Shown: one piece after another, positions 42,380 to 53,355 of the stretch | Position numbering within the stretch: the stretch's first letter is position 1 | Layout of the letters: each line of letters begins with the position of its first letter | Assembly: GCA_016706225.1 (NCBI GenBank) | Contig: JADJKB010000005.1 | Span: 310,001 to 374,000, forward strand | Origin: Myxococcales bacterium | GTDB taxonomy: Bacteria > Myxococcota_A > Polyangia > Polyangiales > Polyangiaceae | Length of the DNA: 64,000 bases | Reading direction: 5' to 3' | Position numbers and translations under genes: made by a program | Notes under the pieces: model-generated | Told to the model about the DNA's origin: nothing | Database searches by the model: none | What the model saw: only the letters and a program-made list of their open reading frames with translations

Positions 42380-43498
42380 ATGGCATCTCGTCCGAAGAGC
42401 CTCGCCCGTCGAGCACGCAAGCTGGCCGACCGCTTGGTGCTCTCCGCGGTCAACGGTTTCGTGTACGCGACCGAAGGCGCTGCCCGCCCAGGGCGCAACG
42501 CCGCCGAGAGCGAGGTGGTGTTGTCGCGTGGCAAGCTGGAGCTCCGGCGTGTACGACCGATCCGGGACGTCGAGTTCGAGCTCGGCCCGGACGTACACCG
42601 GGTCTCCTTCGAACGACACGCGACTCCGATCCTGCTGATCCCGCCGCTGATGGTCCGGCCGTACGTGTACGATCTGCGCCCCGAGCACAGCATGGTGCGG
42701 ACCCTGCGCAACGCGGGCTTCGACGTGTTCGTCGTCGACTTCGGCGTCCCGGATCGAGACGACGAGCAGGTGCGACTCGACGACTACGTGCTCGACTACG
42801 TGCCCGCGTGTGTCGAAGCCGCGCTGGCCGCATCGGGTGCAAAACAGGTCAGCCTCGCCGGCTACTGCATGGGCGGGATTTTTTGTCTGATTCACGCCGC
42901 CACACACCAGGACGCACGGGTCGCCAACCTCGTGACCATTGGCGCCCCCGTCAATTTCACGAAGATGCGCGCGGCCTACGTCGCCTCCCGCGTGGGTGCG
43001 CTCGGGATCGGACCGTTGATGGATCTCGTGGGGAACGTGCCCGGCAAGGCATCCTCGCTCGGCTTCAAGCTGATGAGTGGCTCCCGCGCCGTGACCAAGT
43101 GGGGCGACTTCGTGGCGAACCTGGACGACGAAGACTTCGTGCGCTCGTTCGATTCGGTCAACACCTGGGTCAACGATCTCATCCCGTACCCCAAAGAGGC
43201 GTTCAAGCAGATGGTGCGGGAGGTGGTGAGCGGCAATCGCTTGATCCGTGGAGGACTGTCCTTCGGTGGCAGGCCTTGTGACCTGAGCGCCGTCTCGGAG
43301 CCGCTGCTGGCCTTTGCGGGCCGGAGCGACAACATTGCCACGCCTCAGGCCACCGCCGCGATCGTCGATCTCGTTTCTTCGACCGACAAACGCCTCGTGT
43401 CGGTTTCCGGGGGCCACGTCGGCGTCGTGGGCGGTTCGACGGCTCCACGCGAGGTTTGGCGTCCGATGATCGACTGGCTCTTGCCGCGCTCGGCTTGA
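42380..43498 (+). CDS. phaC: Class III-like polyhydroxyalkanoate synthase (PhaC)
   Basis: Polymerises 3-hydroxyacyl-CoA into PHA storage granules; class III enzymes normally need a PhaE partner. The start is ATG 42380 with an SD-like GAGAGGAG. The 372-residue length fits class III PhaC. The nucleophile box reads GYCMGG (Cys in the lipase-box position), the Asp lies in GRSDNI and the His in GGHVGV, so the catalytic triad is complete. No PhaE gene is visible next to it, so it may act with an unlinked partner or have a related alpha/beta-hydrolase role. Confidence 0.8.
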   Translation: MASRPKSLARRARKLADRLVLSAVNGFVYATEGAARPGRNAAESEVVLSRGKLELRRVRPIRDVEFELGPDVHRVSFERHATPILLIPPLMVRPYVYDLRPEHSMVRTLRNAGFDVFVVDFGVPDRDDEQVRLDDYVLDYVPACVEAALAASGAKQVSLAGYCMGGIFCLIHAATHQDARVANLVTIGAPVNFTKMRAAYVASRVGALGIGPLMDLVGNVPGKASSLGFKLMSGSRAVTKWGDFVANLDDEDFVRSFDSVNTWVNDLIPYPKEAFKQMVREVVSGNRLIRGGLSFGGRPCDLSAVSEPLLAFAGRSDNIATPQATAAIVDLVSSTDKRLVSVSGGHVGVVGGSTAPREVWRPMIDWLLPRSA

Positions 43499-43515
43499 GC
43501 GGCGTGGGGAGCAAC

Positions 43516-44652
43516 ATGCCCGCTGCCACTTCTGCCGCCGCCCCCGAACGGGAGGGCACAAAAGCCGCGGCTCGCGGCTCGGCCGAAGGGCGTTACGCGG
43601 CTTTCTCCGCGACGCGACGCTTCACTTCGCTGGATGGACTGCGCTGTCTCAGCATTTTGCCCGTGATCTGGCACCACAGCACACCCCGGCAGCTCGACGG
43701 CTTGCTAGGCAAGGGGCCGCTGGGTGTGCACCTGTTCTTCGCGATCAGTGGCTTCTTGATCACCACGCTTCTCCTGCGCGAACGCGAGCGACACGACGCC
43801 ATCTCGCTCCGTGGTTTTTATGCGCGCCGAAGCCTGCGCATCTTTCCCCTCTACTACCTGGTGTTGGGCCTGTATGCGCTCCGCGGCTGGCTGTTCATGG
43901 CCCCTTCACCGCTGCGCGAGCACTTCTTCAGGAGTCTGCCGTTCTACGCGACGTACACCGGCAACTGGTGCGTGGACTACGCCGTATCGCACCCGGTCGT
44001 ATTCGGCTTCTCGTGGTCGCTCGCGACAGAAGAGCAGTTCTATTTGCTCTGGCCGCCGGTGCTTGCACTCAGCAAGAGCTGGAGGCTGCCGGCGCTGTTC
44101 ATGGCGGTGCTCTTTGGTCTGGACTTCCTGGCGGAGCGCGGCAGCTTCGTGGGGCTCTTGGGGACCGAGGGTCTGGCGCTCAACGTGCTGACGAGCATCT
44201 CCGCGCCCATCTGCCTCGGCTCGCTGCTGGCGATTGCCCTGGCCGAGCCTCGAAGCTTTCGCTGGCTGAGAGGCCTGCTCGGCTCCAGCCTCAGCGCCCC
44301 GGCAGCGCTCGGAGCGCTGGCGCTCCTCATCTACGTCGACGGACCGCTGCTTGCCATTCACCTTGCCATGACTGCGCTCGTCGGAGCGGTCTGTATCCGT
44401 CCTGACCACGGCCTGGCGTTCGGGCTCGACGCGCGTGTGCCTCGCTTCATTGGCGAGGTCAGCTACGGCATTTACCTGTGGCACGTGTCGCTGATCAGCG
44501 CGGTCCGCTTGCTCTGGCCGGGCTCGTCGCCGCTGTTCGTGTTCGTGCTGGCCGCACTCGGTAGCATTGCCGTGGCGACTCTGTCGTATCGGCTGTTCGA
44601 GCGGCGTTTCCTGCGCTTCTCCGAGCGTTTTCGTCGGCAGCCGGCGCTCTAG
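43516..44652 (+). CDS. Acyltransferase family 3 (OafA/YrhL-like) membrane protein
   Basis: A 378-residue integral membrane acyltransferase with about ten hydrophobic segments. The family motif around SLDGLRCLSILPVIWHH contains the conserved His, and the RSLRIFPLYY motif is present. These enzymes O-acylate sugars of surface polysaccharides, lipids or antibiotics. ATG 43516 has GGGAG upstream. It follows PhaC by 17 bp and is the last gene before the hairpin cluster at 44649-44744. Confidence 0.9.
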   Translation: MPAATSAAAPEREGTKAAARGSAEGRYAAFSATRRFTSLDGLRCLSILPVIWHHSTPRQLDGLLGKGPLGVHLFFAISGFLITTLLLRERERHDAISLRGFYARRSLRIFPLYYLVLGLYALRGWLFMAPSPLREHFFRSLPFYATYTGNWCVDYAVSHPVVFGFSWSLATEEQFYLLWPPVLALSKSWRLPALFMAVLFGLDFLAERGSFVGLLGTEGLALNVLTSISAPICLGSLLAIALAEPRSFRWLRGLLGSSLSAPAALGALALLIYVDGPLLAIHLAMTALVGAVCIRPDHGLAFGLDARVPRFIGEVSYGIYLWHVSLISAVRLLWPGSSPLFVFVLAALGSIAVATLSYRLFERRFLRFSERFRRQPAL

Positions 44653-44744
44653 AACACCGATCAGCTTGCGCTGCTCGTGTTCTAGGACCTTTACGTTGGG
44701 GCTGCGCCCCAAACCCCCGGCCTTCGGCCGTGCGCGCTCCGCGC
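44649..44744 (+). terminator. Cluster of four hairpins after the acyltransferase gene
   Basis: Four inverted repeats occur in a row: 44649-44685 (9-bp outer arms CTAGAACAC/GTGTTCTAG extended by a mostly paired inner stem, overlapping the stop codon), 44696-44712 (GGGGC/GCCCC), 44718-44730 (CGGCC/GGCCG) and 44732-44744 (GCGCG/CGCGC). No U-tract follows. It could serve as a terminator for the upstream operon and contains REP-like palindromes. Confidence 0.65.
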
Positions 44745-44893
44745 GCGAGCGCCGAACACCTTGCAAGTCCCGGAAAACAAACGACGTTCAACCTGTTCGG
44801 CGCTCTAGCCTTCGTTCCAGGGGTGTTCTTTGCACCGCCGGCAGTGTTACGAAGAGCACCTTGCACGCTCCTCCTGCCCAAGGAAATTCCACC

Positions 44894-46021
44894 ATGCTCC
44901 ACTCCACGACCCGCACCCTCAGCTTTGGCCTTGGTCTCGTCCTCACGGCGCTCCTGGCTTGCAAGAAGGAAAGCGCGCCGAGCGCTGCCTCCTCCTCCGC
45001 CTCGGCAGCCGCGGCGCCCGGCGCGAAGCCCGCGAGCGTACCCTTCGCTGACAAGGTCAAGAGCTCGAAGCCGCTCGCAGTGAGCCCCGTGGCGCAGACC
45101 CTCGGTTCCAAGAAGGTCGAGGCCAGCCCGTGCAAGGTGCCCGGCGACGGACTCCTCGCGCCGAGTGCCTCTTCGGTCATCCAGGCGCTCGAGATCGTGG
45201 GCGATCAGCTCTTGGTCGCCGATCACGAGGGTGTCATCCACGGTTACAAGGTCAGCACAGCCGGTGGTTGTCAGCTCAGCGTGGACACCAGCTTCGGAGT
45301 TGGCGGCGTCCTGCAGCTGCCCCGCAAGATCGAGCACTTCTCGAAGACCAGCGCCGGGGTCGTGCTGGCCTCGTCGGGGATCTTCGAGACCTACGTGCTC
45401 GAGAACGGGAAGAATCGCTTTGGCTGCAAGGCGACGGGTCACTTCGAGGTGGATCCCGGCGGCAAGTGGGGCATCGCGCCTTGGGTCAACTCGACCGTAG
45501 AAATCGTCGAGCTCGGCGCTGACTCGTGCAAACCCTCGGACTGGGTGCTCAAGAATCTGAGCGACGACGCCAAGCGCCAGGGCTCGTTCAAGAACGTGAA
45601 TACGTCCGCCATCATCGGCGGGAAGATCTTCATCGGCGGCATTCCAGTCGAAAAAGTCGACGGTCGGGAGCCGCGCATCGTCGCCATCTTCGACAAGGCC
45701 GGCAAAGAGCTGGGACGGTTTGGCTCCACCGACAAGTCGTTCGGAGACGACTCCTTCGGATGGATTCACGGCCTCTCGGCTTGTGGTCCGAACGTGTGCG
45801 CGGTCGATGGCAATTTCCGCCGGCTCAGCGTCTGGAGCTCGGACGGGAAGAAGTTCCTCGGGGCGGTGAAGCTCACCACGCTGTTCGGTCTTCCGGGATC
45901 GGTGGCGTGGGTCAACGACATTGCCCTCGCCAAGGACGGCGCACTCTTCATCCCCGCGGGCGTCGACCGCGCCGGGGGCGGCGTGGCCGAGGGACTCATC
46001 TTCCGCGTGACCGGCCTCTGA
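44894..46021 (+). CDS. Lipoprotein with propeller-like repeats
   Basis: A 375-residue lipoprotein (leader ends LLAC) with an Ala/Ser-rich spacer followed by repeated beta segments (LLVADHEGVIHGYKV, SGIFETYVLENG, IVAIFDKAG, RRLSVWSSDGKK) that suggest an NHL- or YVTN-like propeller. No catalytic motif. An AGGA element lies upstream of the ATG. It is separated from the acyltransferase operon by the hairpin cluster and converges on the gene at 46037. Confidence 0.7.
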   Translation: MLHSTTRTLSFGLGLVLTALLACKKESAPSAASSSASAAAAPGAKPASVPFADKVKSSKPLAVSPVAQTLGSKKVEASPCKVPGDGLLAPSASSVIQALEIVGDQLLVADHEGVIHGYKVSTAGGCQLSVDTSFGVGGVLQLPRKIEHFSKTSAGVVLASSGIFETYVLENGKNRFGCKATGHFEVDPGGKWGIAPWVNSTVEIVELGADSCKPSDWVLKNLSDDAKRQGSFKNVNTSAIIGGKIFIGGIPVEKVDGREPRIVAIFDKAGKELGRFGSTDKSFGDDSFGWIHGLSACGPNVCAVDGNFRRLSVWSSDGKKFLGAVKLTTLFGLPGSVAWVNDIALAKDGALFIPAGVDRAGGGVAEGLIFRVTGL

Positions 46022-46036
46022 GCGCCGCGGCCGCGC

Positions 46037-48073
46037 TCAGCGCAGGACCGACAACCAACTCGCGTGGTCGTCGGTCCAGGCGGTCTCCGCGCCGGGTTTG
46101 GTGGGCAGCTCTCGCGTGAGCTCGCTGAGGGTCCGTGCGTCGCGCACAGCGACGGCCCACTCGGCGTGGGTCACGTGTTCCGTCGTCCGGCTGCCCGTCT
46201 CGATCACGACGACGGCAAGTCCCGCAGCGCGCGCGCTCGCGCGCACGACCTGGTCGATGGCCAGGTAGCGATTCGAGATGTGTGCGAGAAGCACCCCATC
46301 CGGGGCAAGCTGCCGGGCGTAGAGCTGGAACGCCTCCGTCGTCAGCAGGTGCACCGGCACCGCGTCACTGGTGAAGGCGTCGAGCACCAGGATGTCGAAC
46401 TCTCGGCCCTTCTCTCCAGCAAGCAGCAGCCGGCCGTCTCCCAGCGCCACCTCGATGTGCGCCGGTGAATCGGCGAGAAAAGAGAAGTCTCGTCGGGCAA
46501 TGGCTAGCACTGACGGGTCGAGCTCGTAGAAGCGAAAGTCGTCACCCGACCGCCCGTAGCTCGCGATGGTGCCGGCTCCGAGTCCGATGATCCCGACCCG
46601 CCGCGGGCGCTCCGGATGGTGTAGGTCGAAGACGCGTGCGAGGGCGGTACCGCGCCCGAAATAGAGGGTGGGAACATCGCGCGAGGCGGCGCCTCTCAGC
46701 TGAAGCCCGTGCTGAATGCGCCCGTTGGTGAGCAGGCGTCCAGCCGCCACGTCGACCACCCGGAGGGGTCCGTAGAACGACCGGCCGCGCCAAACGACCG
46801 AGCCCTGCGCGGAATGCGTGCGCAGCCGCAGCCAGAGATTGGCGACCGAGAGCGGCACCGCGGTGGCCGCGCCGAGCCAGAACAGAAGGCGCGCTCCGCG
46901 CTGCCAGCTCGAGGGCGGGCGGGAGATCCAGAACAGGAGCCCGAACGTTGCAATTGAGCCGAGCTCGAGCTCGTGGACGTCGTCGAACAAGAGCGGCGCG
47001 CCCAGACTCACGAAGGCGCCGCCCAGCACTCCACCAAGCGCGATCAAGATGTAGTACCGCGTGAGCCGACTCAGCGCCGGGCGGCGGTGAGCGAGCTCGC
47101 CGTGGCAGAGGGTGCAGGCGGCGAACAGCGCGAGCAGTGTGCCGCCGAGCTGGCGCCAGAGCGGAGACTTCGCCTCCGCGAACGCGTTCACCCCGACGAG
47201 AACGGCGCCGACGAGCCAGAGGGCGCAGAGCGGCGCGCGCCAGGTCTCACGCCAGGCGGAGAAGGCGAGGATGAACGAGAGCAAGTAGAGCGCGAGCGGT
47301 ACGACCCACAAGAGCGGCGTCGGTGCAATGTCGACCGTGAGGTGATTGGTCGCAGCGACCAACATCAGGCTGGGAACGAACGAGAGCCCGACCCAGCGCA
47401 GGGACTGAACGCTTTCGGTCGGCGCGTCCACGACCTCGGAGCCGTGGGGGCGGGGGTGGCCGGGAGCGCTTCGCACCCGCAGCGCGACGCCCAGCACGGT
47501 CAGCGCGAAACCAACAAAACCCCAAGCGAAGAGCTGACGCTGCAACCCGAGTGGCAGCAGCGGCTCGAGCAGCAGCGGGTACGCGAGCAGGCCCGCGAGT
47601 GAGCCGGCGTTGGAGACCGCGTACAGCGAGAACGGTGAGCGTTCGCTCGTCGTCGCGGCCCAGCTCTGCCCGAGGGGTGCGCTGCTGGCGAGCAGGAAGA
47701 AAGGCAGGCCAAGCTCCCGGAGCAGCGCCCAGGCGACGGAGAGTGCGGGCACAGCGACACTCAGGCGAGGCGGGCTCGACTTGGAGAGCAGCTGGAGGCT
47801 GATCAGCGCGGCGACCACGAGTCCACCGTGCACCAACAGCTGCGCGGCCCGCGGTACTCGCCGCGTGAGGAGATCGGCGTAGACGTACCCCGCGAGCAGG
47901 AGCAGCTGATAGGTGACCAGACACGCGGCCCACGTGCCTGCGCTGCCGCCGGCTTGGGGCAAGAGCCACTTGGCCAGCATCGGTTCGGCGACGAACATCA
48001 AACCCGCCGCCAGGAAGGCGTTGGCGCGGAAGAGCGCCTGGCCGGGCGATGCACTGAGCGGCGAGTCCGTCAC
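46037..48073 (-). CDS. Fused multi-membrane transporter-like domain and spermidine-synthase-like domain
   Basis: GTG 48073 overlaps the stop of the upstream gene by 4 bp. The 678-residue protein has about twelve hydrophobic segments in the first 440 residues (transporter-like). A C-terminal Rossmann-type aminopropyl/methyltransferase-like domain follows, with the nucleotide loop GIIGLGAGT, ALGDGRLLL and LDAFTSDAVP, as in spermidine synthase. Such fused MFS-spermidine synthases are widespread but mostly uncharacterised. It is translationally coupled to the aldehyde/alcohol dehydrogenase fusion. Confidence 0.85.
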   Translation of the reverse strand: MTDSPLSASPGQALFRANAFLAAGLMFVAEPMLAKWLLPQAGGSAGTWAACLVTYQLLLLAGYVYADLLTRRVPRAAQLLVHGGLVVAALISLQLLSKSSPPRLSVAVPALSVAWALLRELGLPFFLLASSAPLGQSWAATTSERSPFSLYAVSNAGSLAGLLAYPLLLEPLLPLGLQRQLFAWGFVGFALTVLGVALRVRSAPGHPRPHGSEVVDAPTESVQSLRWVGLSFVPSLMLVAATNHLTVDIAPTPLLWVVPLALYLLSFILAFSAWRETWRAPLCALWLVGAVLVGVNAFAEAKSPLWRQLGGTLLALFAACTLCHGELAHRRPALSRLTRYYILIALGGVLGGAFVSLGAPLLFDDVHELELGSIATFGLLFWISRPPSSWQRGARLLFWLGAATAVPLSVANLWLRLRTHSAQGSVVWRGRSFYGPLRVVDVAAGRLLTNGRIQHGLQLRGAASRDVPTLYFGRGTALARVFDLHHPERPRRVGIIGLGAGTIASYGRSGDDFRFYELDPSVLAIARRDFSFLADSPAHIEVALGDGRLLLAGEKGREFDILVLDAFTSDAVPVHLLTTEAFQLYARQLAPDGVLLAHISNRYLAIDQVVRASARAAGLAVVVIETGSRTTEHVTHAEWAVAVRDARTLSELTRELPTKPGAETAWTDDHASWLSVLR

Positions 48074-50730
48074 ATTGCCGTCTCGTAGATCTCCAAGATT
48101 TCGCCGGGGTGAGCCGGACGCCGGGCCGCGGACAGGTTGGCGATGTCCACGAATGCGACCTGTGCGCACTCTCCGAGATCGCTTTCCGGCACGCCGACCT
48201 CGCTGAGCCGTGTTGGGTGTGCACACGCGACGAGCAACGCGACGACCGCATCCGCAGCGTGGGCGCCGCCGTCCGCCGCTGCCATGCCAGCCGTGTCGAC
48301 CCCGAGGGCGCGGGCCACTTCGAGCAGACGTTCGTGGGTTGCGCGCGAGCCGGCATGGTAACGCAGCACGTGAGGCAACAGGATGCCGTTGCCCGTGCCA
48401 TGGGGCACACCGTGGCGAGCACCCAAGGTGTGGCTCAACCCGTGCACGAGTCCGACCTGGGCGCTCGAAATGGCCCACCCGGCGAGCGTGGCAGCGCTCT
48501 GCATTTCCCCGCGAGCCGCGAGATCGTCCCCGTGGCTCACGACGCGCGCGAGGTTCTTGGCGATCAGCCGGATGGCATGCAGCGCCTGGGCATCCGCCAT
48601 CGGGTTCTGCTGTTTGCTGGTGTAGGCCTCGATGGCGTGGGTCAGCGCGTCCATGCCAGTCGACGCCGTGAGTCGAGGCGGCAGCCCCACGGTCAGAGTC
48701 GGGTCCAGGATGGCCAGATTGGGTGTGATGAACCGATCGACGATGTAGCTCTTGATGCGCAGGTCGTGGTTCTTGATCACCGCGGCGCTCGTGACCTCGC
48801 TGCCGGTTCCCGCGGTGGTGGGTACGGCGATGTGAAACAGCTGCGGCCCGGTCAGGTGATGAATGCCGAGGGTCTCGATGGCGCGGAGCCCAGATGCGAG
48901 CGCAACCGCGACGCCCTTGGCAGTATCGATCACACTGCCTCCACCGAGTGACAGCACCGCATCGACGCGGTGCTCGCGGCCGAGCGCGGCGGCGGCGTCG
49001 ATCACCGTGAGCCCAGAGTCCTGGGGTATTTCGCTGAAAACGGCGGCGATTCGCTCACCGAGCACCGCCTGCAGGCGCTCGAGCAGGCCGGCCTGGACCA
49101 CCCCCGCGTCGGTCAAGACGAGCACCCGAGATTTGTCCTCCTGGGTCAGCTCCGCGTGCAGCCGTGCGAGGCTGCCGGGGCCCGAGACGATCCGCGTCGT
49201 GGGTTCGTAGTCGAACGACACGGAGCGCGGGCGCTTCACCAGGAGCCGGTGGCCCAGCTTGGCGTTCGGGTCGGCCTGCGCGCCCACGTGGATGTGTTTG
49301 AGCTCGGTATACTCCGCGAGGCCGTGATGGCCGGTCTCGCGACCGATCCCGCTCTGTTTGAAGCCGCCGAACGGCGCGTGATCGTGGAACACGTGCCAGT
49401 CGTTGATCCACACAGTGCCGGTGCGGAGCTCTCGGGCCATGCGCTCGGCGCGGCCCAGATCACGACTCCAGATGCCGCCGCCCAGGCCATAACTCGAGTC
49501 GTTGGCGATGCGGACGGCCTCGGCCTCGTCCCGGTAGCGGAGCACGGTCAGCACCGGGCCGAAGATCTCTTCGCGGGCGACCGCCATCTGGTTGTCCACG
49601 TCGGCGAAGATAGTCGGCTGGAAGTAGTGCCCGTCGAAGCCGGCGACCTTGGCACGTTCCCCTCCCACCACCAGGCGCGCGCCGCTCTGTTTCCCGAGCT
49701 CCACGTAGCGCTCGATGGTCTCGAGCTGACGGGTGTTCACGACCGGACCGATGCGTGTGCGCGGATCGAGCTGGTAGCCCACCTGCATGGCCTTCGCCCG
49801 CCGCTCCAGCTCTTCCAGGAAGCGGTCGTGCAGTTTCTCCGGCAACAACAGGCGTGTCCCCGACTCACAGACCTGACCCGAGTGGAGGAAGGTCGCGAAC
49901 AGCGCGCCGTCCACCGCGAGATCCAGATCGGCGTCGTCGAGCACGATGTTGGCGCTCTTGCCGCCGAGCTCGAGGGATACCCGCTTGAGGCTGTCGGCGC
50001 AGGACTTGAGCACTTCCTTGCCGACGGCGGTACTGCCCGTGAACGCCACGCGATCGACGTCGGCATGGCGGCAGAGCAGCTGGCCAGCTTCGCGCCCGGG
50101 AGCCGTGATGATGTTGACGACGCCCGCCGGGATCCGCGTCTTCAGGATCAGCTTTCCCAAGTGCAGCGCCGAGAGCGGCGTCTCGGGCGACGGCTTGAGG
50201 ACCACGGTGTTGCCCGTGCAGAGGGCCATGCCGATCTTCCACACCGCCATCAGGAACGGGAAGTTCCAGGGAATGATGGCCGCGCACACACCGATGGGCT
50301 CGCGCCGCACGCTGTTGCTCGCGGGGAAGAATGGGTTCTTGCCGGGTACCTTTTCGCTGAAAGGGAAATGGTGCGCGGCGTAGCGGGCGGTCTCCCGAAG
50401 GAAACGTGCGCCCTGAAACACGTCGCTGCCCGTGCGGGCAACCAACCCACCCGAGTCCATGGCCTCGAGCAACGCGAGCTCGGAGATGCTCGCCTGGATC
50501 AAATCCGCCAGCTCCATCACCCGCGCGGAGCGCTCGACCGGATCGAGCTGGCTCCAGACTCCGGAGTCGAAGGCCTTGCGCGCCGCCGCTACGGCGTCGT
50601 CAATGTCGCGCTCTCCCGCGGAGGCCACGCTGGCGAGCGGCTGAGCAGTGCCGGGGTCGAACGTCTCGAATGTCGCGCCGCCGTGTGCGTTGACGAGCTC
50701 TCCGCCGATGAACAAGCGGTGGGGTTCCAT
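48070..50730 (-). CDS. Aldehyde dehydrogenase-iron alcohol dehydrogenase fusion
   Basis: The 886-residue single protein has an N-terminal aldehyde dehydrogenase (about 1-490): IPWNFPF, catalytic Glu in LELGGKSANI, catalytic Cys in SGQVCESG, GFKQSGIG. The C-terminal half (about 510-886) is an iron-containing alcohol dehydrogenase: SLGGGSVIDTAKG, TTAGTGSEVT, GLVHGLSHTLGARHGVPHG with metal-ligand His. This looks like AdhE in layout, but the ALDH half resembles non-acylating aldehyde dehydrogenases, so the likely chemistry is alcohol to aldehyde to carboxylic acid. It shares a 4-bp overlap with the transporter/spermidine-synthase-like gene. Confidence 0.92.
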   Translation of the reverse strand: MEPHRLFIGGELVNAHGGATFETFDPGTAQPLASVASAGERDIDDAVAAARKAFDSGVWSQLDPVERSARVMELADLIQASISELALLEAMDSGGLVARTGSDVFQGARFLRETARYAAHHFPFSEKVPGKNPFFPASNSVRREPIGVCAAIIPWNFPFLMAVWKIGMALCTGNTVVLKPSPETPLSALHLGKLILKTRIPAGVVNIITAPGREAGQLLCRHADVDRVAFTGSTAVGKEVLKSCADSLKRVSLELGGKSANIVLDDADLDLAVDGALFATFLHSGQVCESGTRLLLPEKLHDRFLEELERRAKAMQVGYQLDPRTRIGPVVNTRQLETIERYVELGKQSGARLVVGGERAKVAGFDGHYFQPTIFADVDNQMAVAREEIFGPVLTVLRYRDEAEAVRIANDSSYGLGGGIWSRDLGRAERMARELRTGTVWINDWHVFHDHAPFGGFKQSGIGRETGHHGLAEYTELKHIHVGAQADPNAKLGHRLLVKRPRSVSFDYEPTTRIVSGPGSLARLHAELTQEDKSRVLVLTDAGVVQAGLLERLQAVLGERIAAVFSEIPQDSGLTVIDAAAALGREHRVDAVLSLGGGSVIDTAKGVAVALASGLRAIETLGIHHLTGPQLFHIAVPTTAGTGSEVTSAAVIKNHDLRIKSYIVDRFITPNLAILDPTLTVGLPPRLTASTGMDALTHAIEAYTSKQQNPMADAQALHAIRLIAKNLARVVSHGDDLAARGEMQSAATLAGWAISSAQVGLVHGLSHTLGARHGVPHGTGNGILLPHVLRYHAGSRATHERLLEVARALGVDTAGMAAADGGAHAADAVVALLVACAHPTRLSEVGVPESDLGECAQVAFVDIANLSAARRPAHPGEILEIYETAM

Positions 50731-50774
50731 GTCCGGCCGCTAACACGACGGCCGAACCCTGACCAGACGCGCCG

Positions 50775-53270
<2,496 letters not shown>

Positions 53271-53355
53271 GACTCCTCCGATTGGCCGGCACGATAGTGC
53301 CGCGGCGGGCGGGGCGTAAACCGGAGTCTCCGCCCGCCCGAAGTCAGCCCTAATC

